From a virus: 64,000 bases of DNA. The stretch covers positions 124,001-188,000 of IMG/VR virus record IMGVR_UViG_3300028592_000004. The stretch is one strand, 5' to 3'. Shown here piece by piece: positions 44,518 through 53,360 of this stretch; position 1 is the first letter of the stretch, and each line of letters starts with the position of its first letter. Made by a program: the position numbers and the translations under genes. The notes below the pieces were generated by a model. That model was not told the DNA's origin and made no database searches. It was given only the letters and a program-made list of their open reading frames with translations.

Positions 44518-47500
44518 TTACCGGGGATTGATAATCTCGACGTTGTCGTCCACGCCGATCTCGCCCCGGCGGTAGGCCTGTACTGCGTCTCTCACTGTAG
44601 CGAACGTCCTAGTCCGATTCGAGGTCGGCGAAGGCTTGGACGCCCGATAGAGGCCCCCAGCATACTCCTTCCCAGGCAGCTGGTGAGCGCGGAAGTTGGA
44701 GACCGCCAGCAAATTCCGGCTGGGCAGCATCTTCTCGTAGGCATCTGCGACAGCCTCGTCGCTCTGCGGAACATGGTACTGCATCGCGTCGCCGTCGAAG
44801 TCAGCGTTGAATCCGGTGACGATCGTCGGCGAGATGTGGATCGTGTCGTCCTGGATCAGTTTCGGCCGGAACGCCATCAGGTTGTACCGGTGAAGCGTCG
44901 GTGCCCGGTTGAGCACGACCGGCCGATCTTCCATCGTCCGGAGCAGCATCGTGCGGGCGCGATCGGACCGCGACGTGACAGCTCGGGCCGCGTCCATCCG
45001 ACTCATCCCGTTGCGAACCAGTCCGCGAACGATGTGCGGCTTGTAGACCTCCCACGCCTTATCTTCCGGGATCCCCACTTCGTCCATGTCGAGATCCGGG
45101 TCTGGAATGATTGTGCCGCGACCGACCGTGTCGACCACCGAGCCGATCAGCTTCTGCTGGACGAAGCCATACTTCGGCGAACCACCGAAGATCGTCTTCA
45201 GCAGTCCCTTTACCTTGCGTTCCTGGTTCTTCGGCTGAGTCGGATCCGCCAGACCCGTGAGGGCCTTGAACGAGTTGTAGACGGCCAGGCGCTCATCACC
45301 CAGGTCGTCGAACTTGCCGGCCGCATCCTTCAGGATTCCGTTCGAATCCATGATCTCCTTGTAGAGCGCGTTGGCGTCGGCCACCATCGGTAGCTTGGAG
45401 CCCTGCATGACAGACACCGGCCGGAACACCGGCGGAATGACCGGCACCTTCGTAAGCATCCAGTCCCGCGGGTGGATCCCGTGCTGCTCCGCGCTCTTGA
45501 GGTACTTCAGCTTCCGGATGGCCTCATCCCGCCGGGTCTTCTTGCCGGACGCGATATCCGCCCGAGCGTTCTCGATCATTCGCGGGAGGTTGATCGAGTC
45601 CAGGGCGTACTTGATGGCGCTCGGCCCGGTGCGGTCGTTCAGCTTCTCGCGGCCGGCGAGGATGTCGAGGAACTTGTTCTCGGTCAGGCCGAGGACGCGA
45701 CGGATCGGTTCCTCCATGACAGGCGACGGCATCGGCTCACTGAGCTTGATGAAGCTCCACCGGTTACCGCCGTGCCCGCCGGTCAACTCTGGATCGAACA
45801 GACCGCCCTTGACCGGGTTGAGCCCGCCCTTCCAGTCGACAGTGTCGGAATTGGTGATCTCGCGGTTGCCAGCGAACTCGTCGATGTCGGCGTCGCGGAG
45901 GGCCAGGGTGTTGAACCGTGTCCCGTTCCGCACCACGTTGATCCCGGAGCCGCGGAGCGTATCCACGAACTTCTTGTAGACCATCGGGACCTTCGGCATC
46001 GGCGGAGCGTGACCGCTCATGTACTGCGTCCAGTACTCCGGATGCTGCTGTCCGCGCACGACGGCAGCGTCACGCAGGAACTCCGTGGCTCCGTGGCTCA
46101 GGAGGGCGTTGGCATCCAGGAGACTCACCCGCTTGCTTCCGGTCTGACCACCCTTCGCCGGCAGCCCCTCGCTGGTGTAGCCGCCCATGCTCCGACCCTG
46201 GCCCTTCGACTCGGCCGTGTGGTGGAGCTTCATGAAGTAGCGGTTGCCGGTGAAGATCCCCGGGATCTTCCGGTTGTTCGAACTCGGGTCGATCAGGTCT
46301 TCGGTGTCGGACAGACCATTCTTCTGCAGCTCCTGCATAGCGTACTGCACAAGGTCCGGGATGTCCTTGAAGTCCTTGACGTTGTAGTGCTTGCCGGTCA
46401 TCGCGGCGATCTTGCCAAGCGTCGCCTCAACCACCTGGGCGGGGTTGGTGCGGGTGATGATCCCCAGCGGGTTGGCGAGCACTTCGTACGGCTTACCGTC
46501 TGCACCGACAGGCATCTGGCTGTCGGGGATGATCTTCGCGATGACGCCCTTGTCCCCGTAGCGGCCGGAGATCTTGTCGCCGGTCTGGGCCTGCATCACG
46601 CTCTTGACGGTGACCACGATCCCCTTGTCCGTCTTGGCGACGTCGACAACCTCTCCGGGAGAGTGGTGGTCCCAGGTCTCCGTCTGGTCAGAGAAGGACC
46701 GATCCCGGGCCTTGTGAAGTGAGTTCTTGGCCCGCTCCTTCTGCTTGGCGCCGAGGATGATCGGGTCATCCGGCTGCAGGATCGTTCCCGGCTTGACCAC
46801 GCCATCGTCATCGATCGAGTCCAGCACCTTCCGCGGGTACTTGCTCGGGAACATGCTGATGAAGTCCCGCTTCTTCGTCCGGATGTTGTCGTCCAGGTCC
46901 AGCCCGTGCTGGTACATGTGCTGACTGCTCAGCCGCTTGGCGAAGGACTCGCTGATGGCGAAGGCATCCTCAAAGTTGATCCCCTTCCAGGCGATGTAGG
47001 CCGTCCGGGCATTCCGGCCGAGGGCCACGACTCCGTTCTTGTCGGTGTAGTTCGAGTGGGCGAGGAGCTGTCCCTGACCAACGCGATCCCCGGGCTTCAC
47101 AACGGCGGTGTTGTGGAGGTAGGTCTTTCGGTTCGAGGGGTCGTGATTCCAGAGCTCGACGACTTCCTTCTTGCCGTCCGGCGTCTGAATCGTGATCTCG
47201 TCGTTGTCGACGTGGGTGACCGTCCCGTCGACCTTGCTGCGGGATGCCCCGAACATCTCGCCGTACCGGTTCTCAAAGCTGTCGTCGACGTCCTCCGGCA
47301 CGCCGGTGCGGACAAACGGAGCTTCCCCGTCGTCGAGCGAGAGGGCCTGCGTCAGCATTCGCTGGGCCATCGCCGCCCGCTGCCCCTTCATGGCCGACTT
47401 CATGGGGACCATCGTCACCATCGGAGAGAGTGTGCTCTCCATGTTCGGCACTTCGAAGTCAACCTTGTCGCGCGGCACGAACTTCATCTTGCCGCCGACG

Positions 47501-48978
47501 AGCGCCGGGACCTGGTCCTTGTAGGTCGCCATCGCGTTCGGGAAGGCGAGGACAGCCTTGGTGATCTCCTGCGGTGACTTGAAGACGGTCTGGCCGGTCC
47601 GCGCGTCCCGGAAGGGAGCGTACATACGGCCGTCCTTCCCCTTCTCCGCAGCGTAGGCGAAGCGGGAGTCGACACCGGCCTTGAGCGATTCAGGCGTGAC
47701 CAGGCTGTCGATGAAGCCGAACTGTCCAGGCTGGACGCTCCGCGCTTCGTCGGGCACCGAGTCGACGCTCGGGATCCCGCCCTCACCCAGCCGGCTGACG
47801 CGGTACATCTGCTCAATGAGCATCCCCGGGTTGATCTCTTCCCCGGGGTTCCCCAGACCGCTGTCGGTGATGGCGCTGAGCAGGCCGCTCGTCAGGATCC
47901 CGGACGGGATATGGTCCAGGTTCTTGCGGATGGTGCCCTTCCACAGCATCCGGCGGAGCATGTTCTTGTCTCGACCGAAACGCTCTGCGAGGAGATCTTC
48001 GGGGCCGAGGAGCGTCTGGAAGGCCGGGTTGTCGCGGTCGTCCGTCTCGTCTTCGCCCTTGTTGATCGCCAGCAGCTTGCGGGTGGCCGCGAGCCACGTC
48101 GGGGCGTCGACCTTGTCGAATGCCTCGCGAAGGGTCTCCTTGTTGACCTCCGGATCGAGCTTCATCTTCCGGAAGGCTTCAGCAACGGCCTGCCCGCGCA
48201 GTCCCTCGTCCGGTTCGTTGCCGCGGACCAGCCGCCGGTAGAGCTTGTCGACCGCGCCGCGATCGTTCTTCGCCATGTTGGCGGCAGCCAGCTCGGGTCC
48301 CCACGCTTCGTTCAGCTGGGACGGCGTGACACCCATTGCCCGCAGGACCGGCCACATGGGGATCTCACCTTGGGCGATCTTGAGTTTGAAGATCCCGGAC
48401 TCCGGATCCATCATCACCCGATGCGCGAGCCCCTGGCCGGGGAGCACGTTGATGTGGGACTCCAGCTCGCCGCTCTCCTTCTGGCGGGAGAACGCTCCGG
48501 ACATGAGGCGAAGCTGGTGGCCAAGCGAGTAGCGGTTCCCGCTGAGGATGAAGGCCCCGCGGTCCCCAAAGTAGGGGACGTTCGCGATTGTAGCCCGCCG
48601 TTCGGAGATCGGCTGCTGCGTGGCCAGGTCGACCAGGCGCCAGGTCCCTTTCAGCTTCCGGGACAGCGTCTTCCCGGTGAGGATGGCGTTCTTCTGGTCC
48701 TTCTTCGAGTACCGTTCCGGCCCCTCGTACGCCGGGTCGACCAGCTCCAGCCGGTGCGTCTTGCTCTCGACCGGCTGGAACTTCATCGCGGAGTTCAGCA
48801 CGTTGTCGAAGATCGACTGCCGGATGGCTGTGACGTCCCCGAAGCCTCGACGTCCGGTCGGCTGAGCGAGCGGCGGAGGAGACCAGGGAGCGGGCGCCGG
48901 AGGGGTGCCCATTTGTGAATCCAGCCCCTGCAGCAGAGGCGAGGGGCTGGGGAGAAGGCCGTCCATGAAGTCAGGCAT
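44518..48978 (-). CDS. RNA polymerase beta fused to beta' N-terminal part
   Basis: A 1486-aa protein. Beta motifs come in order: GINFEDAFAISE (about 664), GDKISGRYGDKGVIAKI (about 800), NPLGIITR, and LHHTAESKGQGRSMGGYTS (about 917). Beta' begins near 1035 (ITNSDTVDW, then GGLFDPELTGG) with no break. It continues with the KLIGSVVDTVGRG segment, LNRAPTLHR (about 1352) and the catalytic NADFDGD at 1391-1397 (three Asp, Mg binding). It ends at the segment just before TTxGR. The beta' N-terminal zinc-binding domain is missing: GGLFDPELTGG runs straight into the RW.FIKLSEP strand. The gene starts one base after the previous stop. Confidence 0.9.
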   Translation of the reverse strand: MPDFMDGLLPSPSPLLQGLDSQMGTPPAPAPWSPPPLAQPTGRRGFGDVTAIRQSIFDNVLNSAMKFQPVESKTHRLELVDPAYEGPERYSKKDQKNAILTGKTLSRKLKGTWRLVDLATQQPISERRATIANVPYFGDRGAFILSGNRYSLGHQLRLMSGAFSRQKESGELESHINVLPGQGLAHRVMMDPESGIFKLKIAQGEIPMWPVLRAMGVTPSQLNEAWGPELAAANMAKNDRGAVDKLYRRLVRGNEPDEGLRGQAVAEAFRKMKLDPEVNKETLREAFDKVDAPTWLAATRKLLAINKGEDETDDRDNPAFQTLLGPEDLLAERFGRDKNMLRRMLWKGTIRKNLDHIPSGILTSGLLSAITDSGLGNPGEEINPGMLIEQMYRVSRLGEGGIPSVDSVPDEARSVQPGQFGFIDSLVTPESLKAGVDSRFAYAAEKGKDGRMYAPFRDARTGQTVFKSPQEITKAVLAFPNAMATYKDQVPALVGGKMKFVPRDKVDFEVPNMESTLSPMVTMVPMKSAMKGQRAAMAQRMLTQALSLDDGEAPFVRTGVPEDVDDSFENRYGEMFGASRSKVDGTVTHVDNDEITIQTPDGKKEVVELWNHDPSNRKTYLHNTAVVKPGDRVGQGQLLAHSNYTDKNGVVALGRNARTAYIAWKGINFEDAFAISESFAKRLSSQHMYQHGLDLDDNIRTKKRDFISMFPSKYPRKVLDSIDDDGVVKPGTILQPDDPIILGAKQKERAKNSLHKARDRSFSDQTETWDHHSPGEVVDVAKTDKGIVVTVKSVMQAQTGDKISGRYGDKGVIAKIIPDSQMPVGADGKPYEVLANPLGIITRTNPAQVVEATLGKIAAMTGKHYNVKDFKDIPDLVQYAMQELQKNGLSDTEDLIDPSSNNRKIPGIFTGNRYFMKLHHTAESKGQGRSMGGYTSEGLPAKGGQTGSKRVSLLDANALLSHGATEFLRDAAVVRGQQHPEYWTQYMSGHAPPMPKVPMVYKKFVDTLRGSGINVVRNGTRFNTLALRDADIDEFAGNREITNSDTVDWKGGLNPVKGGLFDPELTGGHGGNRWSFIKLSEPMPSPVMEEPIRRVLGLTENKFLDILAGREKLNDRTGPSAIKYALDSINLPRMIENARADIASGKKTRRDEAIRKLKYLKSAEQHGIHPRDWMLTKVPVIPPVFRPVSVMQGSKLPMVADANALYKEIMDSNGILKDAAGKFDDLGDERLAVYNSFKALTGLADPTQPKNQERKVKGLLKTIFGGSPKYGFVQQKLIGSVVDTVGRGTIIPDPDLDMDEVGIPEDKAWEVYKPHIVRGLVRNGMSRMDAARAVTSRSDRARTMLLRTMEDRPVVLNRAPTLHRYNLMAFRPKLIQDDTIHISPTIVTGFNADFDGDAMQYHVPQSDEAVADAYEKMLPSRNLLAVSNFRAHQLPGKEYAGGLYRASKPSPTSNRTRTFATVRDAVQAYRRGEIGVDDNVEIINPR

Positions 48979-48979
48979 G

Positions 48980-50059
48980 TTACGTTGGCGTCGTCATTCC
49001 GGAGAGATCGGTCTGGGAGAACCCACCCTGGTTCTGCTGCAGCCGCATTTGCATCGACTGCTGCATCTGCATCTTCCGCTGGTTCATCCGCTGGAGAGCG
49101 GACGAAGCGGCTTGGCTCGCGGAGACTCCCTTCGGCCGCACATTCGACTTGGCCGAAGGGAGCGCGGCAATCTTCTCTTCTTCGGGCGGCATGAGCGTCG
49201 CCGTCGTCGGAATCGCGGGCTTCTTCGGGGCCGGCGGCATGTGGTAGGGGACCGGCATCGCGATCACCGGCCGCGGGCTGCTGTCGTACAGCTGACGGTT
49301 CCGGCGACGGACGGCCTCGTTCAGGGCATCCCCTTCGCTACGGCTCCGTGCCCAGTTGTAGGTCGCGAGCCCGGCCCCGCCGGCCAGCATCGCGTTCAGC
49401 AGGCCCAGCATGCCCAGACCCTTGTTGATGATCGCACGCTTCTCGTACACGAAGTCGAGATCATCACTGGCCTGCTTACCAAGGTGCTGGGCGTTGAGAG
49501 CCTGTTCGTACTCGTTCCGGGCCGCTGCCAGCTCGCTGTCGACTTCGTTCTTCCGTGCGGAATCGAACAGGGAGTCGGTCAGCTTGTAGCCGCCATAGAG
49601 CCCGCCGCCAAGGGCTGCGGCGCTTGCTGGCCAGGCCCAGGGAATGTCGGAGAACGTCGCGGCGTTGTCGCCCATAAGCCGGCCCATGAGCGGGCCTCGC
49701 ATCTGCTCGACGCCGTTCACGACGGGAGCGAAGACGCCGGACATGTGGCCGAGGTTCTCAGCGATCCCCGAGAGCAGGCCCGGCTTGGCCGGTGCCGCCG
49801 GGGCAGCGGCGAGCTTCTCTTCCTCGGGCTGCCGGCGGACCGGCATACGAATCGGAAGAACAACCGTGCGGTTCGGAATCTTCGGCGGAGAGGTTGTGTT
49901 CCGGTCGAAGAGGTTGAGAGCTCCGCTGGCTCCGCGGAGAGCCATCCCCGCGCCGGCGCTCAGCAAACCCATCTGGAGGAGCTGCTCAATCGATCGAGCT
50001 TTCAGCTGGTTCGTCGCCCCCGGGACGGAGTAGGGGGTCGGCATCATATTCGTCGGCAT
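48980..50059 (-). CDS. Glycine-rich hydrophobic virion protein candidate
   Basis: A 359-aa protein with hydrophobic glycine-rich segments (GLLSAGAGMALRGASGAL, ASAAALGGGLYGGYKL, LGLLNAMLAGGAGLATY). It has twin acidic-basic repeats (RRQPEEEKLAA and MPPEEEKIAAL) and a Gln/Met-rich coiled C-terminus (MQMQQSMQMRLQQNQGG). It lies directly upstream of the RNAP fusion. It may be an ejected or membrane-associated virion protein. Confidence 0.5.
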   Translation of the reverse strand: MPTNMMPTPYSVPGATNQLKARSIEQLLQMGLLSAGAGMALRGASGALNLFDRNTTSPPKIPNRTVVLPIRMPVRRQPEEEKLAAAPAAPAKPGLLSGIAENLGHMSGVFAPVVNGVEQMRGPLMGRLMGDNAATFSDIPWAWPASAAALGGGLYGGYKLTDSLFDSARKNEVDSELAAARNEYEQALNAQHLGKQASDDLDFVYEKRAIINKGLGMLGLLNAMLAGGAGLATYNWARSRSEGDALNEAVRRRNRQLYDSSPRPVIAMPVPYHMPPAPKKPAIPTTATLMPPEEEKIAALPSAKSNVRPKGVSASQAASSALQRMNQRKMQMQQSMQMRLQQNQGGFSQTDLSGMTTPT

Positions 50060-50068
50060 CCATGCACC

Positions 50069-50422
50069 CTATGTGACGTCGTGGTAGTTCTGGCTCCACT
50101 CCACGTACCATACCATTTCTCCCGTTACCGGGTTGGGCATGGGGTGCCGGCTGTAGCAGGTGAACCACCCCGCCAGGACACGATCCATGATCCAGTGGTA
50201 ACGCTTCGCATCCTCCGGATTGCTCATCCGAAACGTGCCGCTGTTGAAGTCCTGCGACAGCGGCAAGGAATCAACTTCATCGTCCCGAAGCAAAGGCGCC
50301 GGCTCACTGGAGCCGGTCGGCATTCGCATCGGGATTCCGTCCGTGCCCGGTCCCCAAACAAGCCGACCGCCGTGAGCTTCCCCACCGCGGTCCTTGCGGA
50401 ACTTTGCGAGAATCGGATGCAC
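50069..50422 (-). CDS. Hypothetical small protein
   Basis: A 117-aa protein with a Trp/Tyr-rich C-terminal half (MVWYVEWSQNYHDV). It begins with GTG (AAAGG upstream). No recognised domain. Confidence 0.45.
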   Translation of the reverse strand: MHPILAKFRKDRGGEAHGGRLVWGPGTDGIPMRMPTGSSEPAPLLRDDEVDSLPLSQDFNSGTFRMSNPEDAKRYHWIMDRVLAGWFTCYSRHPMPNPVTGEMVWYVEWSQNYHDVT

Positions 50423-50432
50423 GAGGTGCCTT

Positions 50433-50816
50433 TCAGAACTGGAAGGACGGCTTGCGGCCCTTCAGCATCTGCTGTCGGAGCTGCCGCAGCGCGTTCCGCT
50501 GCTTGATCTGCGAGGTGTACATGTTGTACGCGGAGATCTCTTCCTGAGCACGGATCTCTTCGGGGTTGACGTCCGGCTCACGAAGTTTCGCGAGCGACAG
50601 ACCGCCCAAAGCTCCCGCACCCGCGGAGAGAGCCGCGGTGCCCGCGACGCCGGCCGTCCCGAGCGTCGTGAGGGCGTTCCACGCGGTCTGTAGCGGGTTG
50701 GCCTGCTTAACGAAGGCGACAGCCTGCTTGATACGAGCCCGAGTCTCTTCGACAGTCAGGCCCTCCTCCGCGCAGCGATAGAGGAATCCGAACTTGTAGG
50801 CTTGGGCGTCGGTCAT
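50433..50816 (-). CDS. Small protein with hydrophobic glycine-rich segment
   Basis: A 127-aa protein. A helical start (MTDAQAYKFGFLYRCAEEG) is followed by a hydrophobic segment (GTAGVAGTAALSAGAGALGG) and a basic coiled tail (IKQRNALRQLRQQM). GGGAG is six bases before the ATG at 50816. The layout is similar to the proteins at 35371 and 48980. Confidence 0.5.
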   Translation of the reverse strand: MTDAQAYKFGFLYRCAEEGLTVEETRARIKQAVAFVKQANPLQTAWNALTTLGTAGVAGTAALSAGAGALGGLSLAKLREPDVNPEEIRAQEEISAYNMYTSQIKQRNALRQLRQQMLKGRKPSFQF

Positions 50817-50817
50817 C

Positions 50818-51216
50818 TCAGCTCCCGGGGGTCCAAATCGGGCTCCTCGGTACGAGGCCACCCATGTAACGATTATGGTGTTTCATCTGCCTCATGACAC
50901 CAGGTTTGAACGGATCTCCCTGTGCGTCGGCCTGCTGACAGGTTAGGATCATATCCTCGACGCACTTCTGCATCTCTGCCTTTTCTTTCGGGCAGGTGGA
51001 GCGATCCCGGCTCTGCCGGATGGCGTCCGCTCGCAGCAGGAACTCAGCGCGGGACGCAGTCTTGAACTCCCCGTCCCGTTCGTCGAGTGTTCGCAGCAGG
51101 CCGCGCTCCGCGAAGAACGTGATCCACTTGTACCGGAAGATCTTTCGGTTGGCTCCGCCTCGAATCTGAAACGGAGCTGCAGCCAAAGCACGTGACAGGC
51201 GACCGCGATGGGCCAT
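50818..51216 (-). CDS. Hypothetical basic protein
   Basis: A 132-aa, very basic protein (MAHRGRLSRALAAAPFQIRG, then RKIFRYKW) with a helical centre and two Cys. The hairpin-loop AAGGA is eight bases before the ATG. The frame extends upstream but through the protease gene, so the ATG at 51216 is used. Confidence 0.5.
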   Translation of the reverse strand: MAHRGRLSRALAAAPFQIRGGANRKIFRYKWITFFAERGLLRTLDERDGEFKTASRAEFLLRADAIRQSRDRSTCPKEKAEMQKCVEDMILTCQQADAQGDPFKPGVMRQMKHHNRYMGGLVPRSPIWTPGS

Positions 51217-51219
51217 GAC

Positions 51220-51233
51220 AGCAATCCTTTGCT
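51220..51233 (-). promoter_or_regulatory. Shine-Dalgarno in hairpin loop
   Basis: AGCAA-AGGA-TTGCT is a perfect 5-bp stem with an AGGA loop. It overlaps the stop codon of the upstream protease gene. Confidence 0.55.
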
Positions 51234-52135
51234 TACCGAACGTGGAAGCGGCCTTTCCGGGACCGCTGATAAGTCGGAGGAGGGGAGTAACGTGGAGCCG
51301 CCTGGAGCTGGGGAGCCTGCGGCGGCAGTACGAACTGCGTCTGTTCGACCGGACGTGGCGCCGGCATCGGAGCCTTCTCAACCTGGGCGGGTGCAGTCTG
51401 CCCGTCCCGGATGATGACATCGGCAACTGCCCGTTCGGCCTGCCGTGTCCGGTGGCTCTTGTACTTCGCCATCGCCAGGAACTCGTTGAGCTTCGTGACC
51501 CGGGAGTACATGCCGTACTTCGGATTGGCGGGCGGCTCGCGACCGATGCAGATCCCGATCAGCGTGCCGGTCGGACTGAACAACCCGCCGCCGGACTCTC
51601 CGGACGTCGGGATGTGGTCGACGATAATCGCCGTGTCGTCCGTGACGATCTTGCCTTCGTTGTCCAGCCAGAGTGCCTTCCGGGCAAGCCATTCTTTCGG
51701 CTGGACGCCGAGCGGCGATCCAACCGCATGAACGACGTCACCGACACGGGGAACCCACTCCCGGTCGTCGACGTGGTCGACTGCTTTCAGACCGAGGTTG
51801 CCAGGCCCCGTGAGAAGCTGGGTGTCGTACTGGCTACTCTGCCCGATCACCGACATCTGTGCCTGGTTGGCGAAGTCCTTACCCCACTGGATGGTGTAGC
51901 GGGTGTCGTCCGAGGGGAGCTTCGCGGACTCGAAGTGAAAACAGGTCGAAACCAGGGTTCGCTCTGGGCTCGATTCGAGCACAGTTCCGGACCCGTAGTG
52001 CTCGTGATTCTGAGTGAGGTTCTGGTACTTCACTCGAACTGCAGCCTCGATCGGCTTGACGTCCGGAGCGATGTAGACCTGCCCACCGCAGACGGCCCCG
52101 AAGATCGACAGAATGATTGGCGCGATATGAAGCAT
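51233..52135 (-). CDS. Exported trypsin-like serine protease
   Basis: A 300-aa protein. Residues 1-18 form a hydrophobic signal sequence (HIAPIILSIFGAV). The chymotrypsin-fold triad is visible: H67 in STCFHFE after GSGTVLES, D104 in YDTQLL, and S181 in SGESGGGLFSPTG. The last 70 residues are Pro/Gln-rich and end basic. It probably acts outside the cytoplasmic membrane, perhaps cleaving host envelope or other phage proteins. GGAGG is in a hairpin loop (52140-52153). It is followed by small genes and preceded by a thioredoxin-like lipoprotein candidate. Exported trypsin-like enzymes are rare in phages. Confidence 0.8.
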   Translation of the reverse strand: MLHIAPIILSIFGAVCGGQVYIAPDVKPIEAAVRVKYQNLTQNHEHYGSGTVLESSPERTLVSTCFHFESAKLPSDDTRYTIQWGKDFANQAQMSVIGQSSQYDTQLLTGPGNLGLKAVDHVDDREWVPRVGDVVHAVGSPLGVQPKEWLARKALWLDNEGKIVTDDTAIIVDHIPTSGESGGGLFSPTGTLIGICIGREPPANPKYGMYSRVTKLNEFLAMAKYKSHRTRQAERAVADVIIRDGQTAPAQVEKAPMPAPRPVEQTQFVLPPQAPQLQAAPRYSPPPTYQRSRKGRFHVR

Positions 52136-52139
52136 CGCA

Positions 52140-52153
52140 AGTCCTCCGTGACT
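52140..52153 (-). promoter_or_regulatory. Shine-Dalgarno in hairpin loop (protease gene)
   Basis: AGTC-ACGGAG-GACT is a perfect 4-bp stem; the ATG is four bases past the stem. Confidence 0.6.
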
Positions 52154-52190
52154 GAGAAACATCCCTGTGGTCGCACTGTATCGACCGAGA

Positions 52191-53360
52191 TCAGTTGCCG
52201 ACAAGCGGGAACGTCGGTTCCAGCATCTTCGGCACGTTTGCCAAATGCACGCGGGCTTCGCGGCTGGTGACCGTGAAGCCGTCGATCGAAGTCGTGATGT
52301 TGATGAACTTCTTGACCGTGACCTTTGGCTTCGGGTCGAGGAAGCTCACCGAGAGCGTGTCGCCCTGCCGCCGAACGGAGATCCGGACCTCGGCATTCGA
52401 CGTGGCCGTGATCCCATCAGACAGCTGGATCGTCTGACCGCCCAGCAGGCTGAGCATCGTGCCGACGAAGTCCTTCTTGTTCATCGGGACCGGGTTGCCG
52501 GCCCGCGGCACGGGCTTGTTGTTGGCCTTCGCCAGACTGACGGCCACAGCCTCCCAGACCCGGGCGTCTTCGGGAGGTGGCTCGGCCGTTGGAGGTGGCC
52601 CGGACATCGCTGCCGGCGGCGCCACCTTCCAACGGTTCTTGTTCAGCTCGTCGACCATCGCGACCCGCGACTTCCATTCGGTCTTGAACGCGTCCTTGGC
52701 GATCGCGCCAATGACCGGCTCGCCGATCTGGGCTACCTGACCGTCCCGGAGCCGATACCAGAACGTGAACCGCGGCAGCCGGAAGTCGGGCTCGGAGGAA
52801 CCGTGATCGACTATTCGGATGTGGGCGGTGCCGTCCATTTGCTTTCCGGTCGTGTAGACCGGCGCAAGCGACGGGGCCGTCTGGGTGATCCAGCTCTTGC
52901 AGAAGCCACACCAGTCCGCCGTGTCGATTTCGGCCCAGAACTCAAGTCCACTGGGAGCGTGGAGGCTTTCGATCTTGATTGCTTCTTCGGGGGCGTACTG
53001 GGGGACTCGCCGGTCTTCTTCGAACGTTCCTTGGATCGGAGGGTCTTCAACCGCAGCTTGCGGAGGCGGCGGAGGCTGGACCGCTGGACCTGCTTGCACG
53101 GCGGGACCAGGTCCCACCGAATGATTCGGCACTTGAGGGTAGCCAGCTGCTCCAGCGCGGCCAGTATCTGCTGTCGTTTGTGCGGCGTCATTGACCACCT
53201 CCCGAACGTCGACGAATTCCCCGTCCGTACGGGCCAGAGCGAAACGCGCTCGGGCCAGCGAGAGATCGGCGTAGGAGGGAGCCCAATTCGACTTGTAGGA
53301 CAGGTCCAAGCCTGTGCACCCGCAGAACGCGAGGAGCACGAGCAACAGAAACTGGATCAT
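52191..53360 (-). CDS. Exported thioredoxin-like protein (lipoprotein candidate)
   Basis: A 389-aa protein. The N-terminus is a signal sequence ending in FCGCTG (residues 3-17), a near-lipobox. A Pro/Gln linker follows (PPPPPQAAVEDPP). A thioredoxin-fold domain then has W150-C-G-F-C-K155, a redox CxxC. The C-terminal region is beta-rich. It likely acts in the periplasm or on the membrane outer face, where it could reduce or form disulfides. The ATG overlaps the preceding stop (ATGA), coupling it to the papain-like gene. Confidence 0.7.
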   Translation of the reverse strand: MIQFLLLVLLAFCGCTGLDLSYKSNWAPSYADLSLARARFALARTDGEFVDVREVVNDAAQTTADTGRAGAAGYPQVPNHSVGPGPAVQAGPAVQPPPPPQAAVEDPPIQGTFEEDRRVPQYAPEEAIKIESLHAPSGLEFWAEIDTADWCGFCKSWITQTAPSLAPVYTTGKQMDGTAHIRIVDHGSSEPDFRLPRFTFWYRLRDGQVAQIGEPVIGAIAKDAFKTEWKSRVAMVDELNKNRWKVAPPAAMSGPPPTAEPPPEDARVWEAVAVSLAKANNKPVPRAGNPVPMNKKDFVGTMLSLLGGQTIQLSDGITATSNAEVRISVRRQGDTLSVSFLDPKPKVTVKKFINITTSIDGFTVTSREARVHLANVPKMLEPTFPLVGN

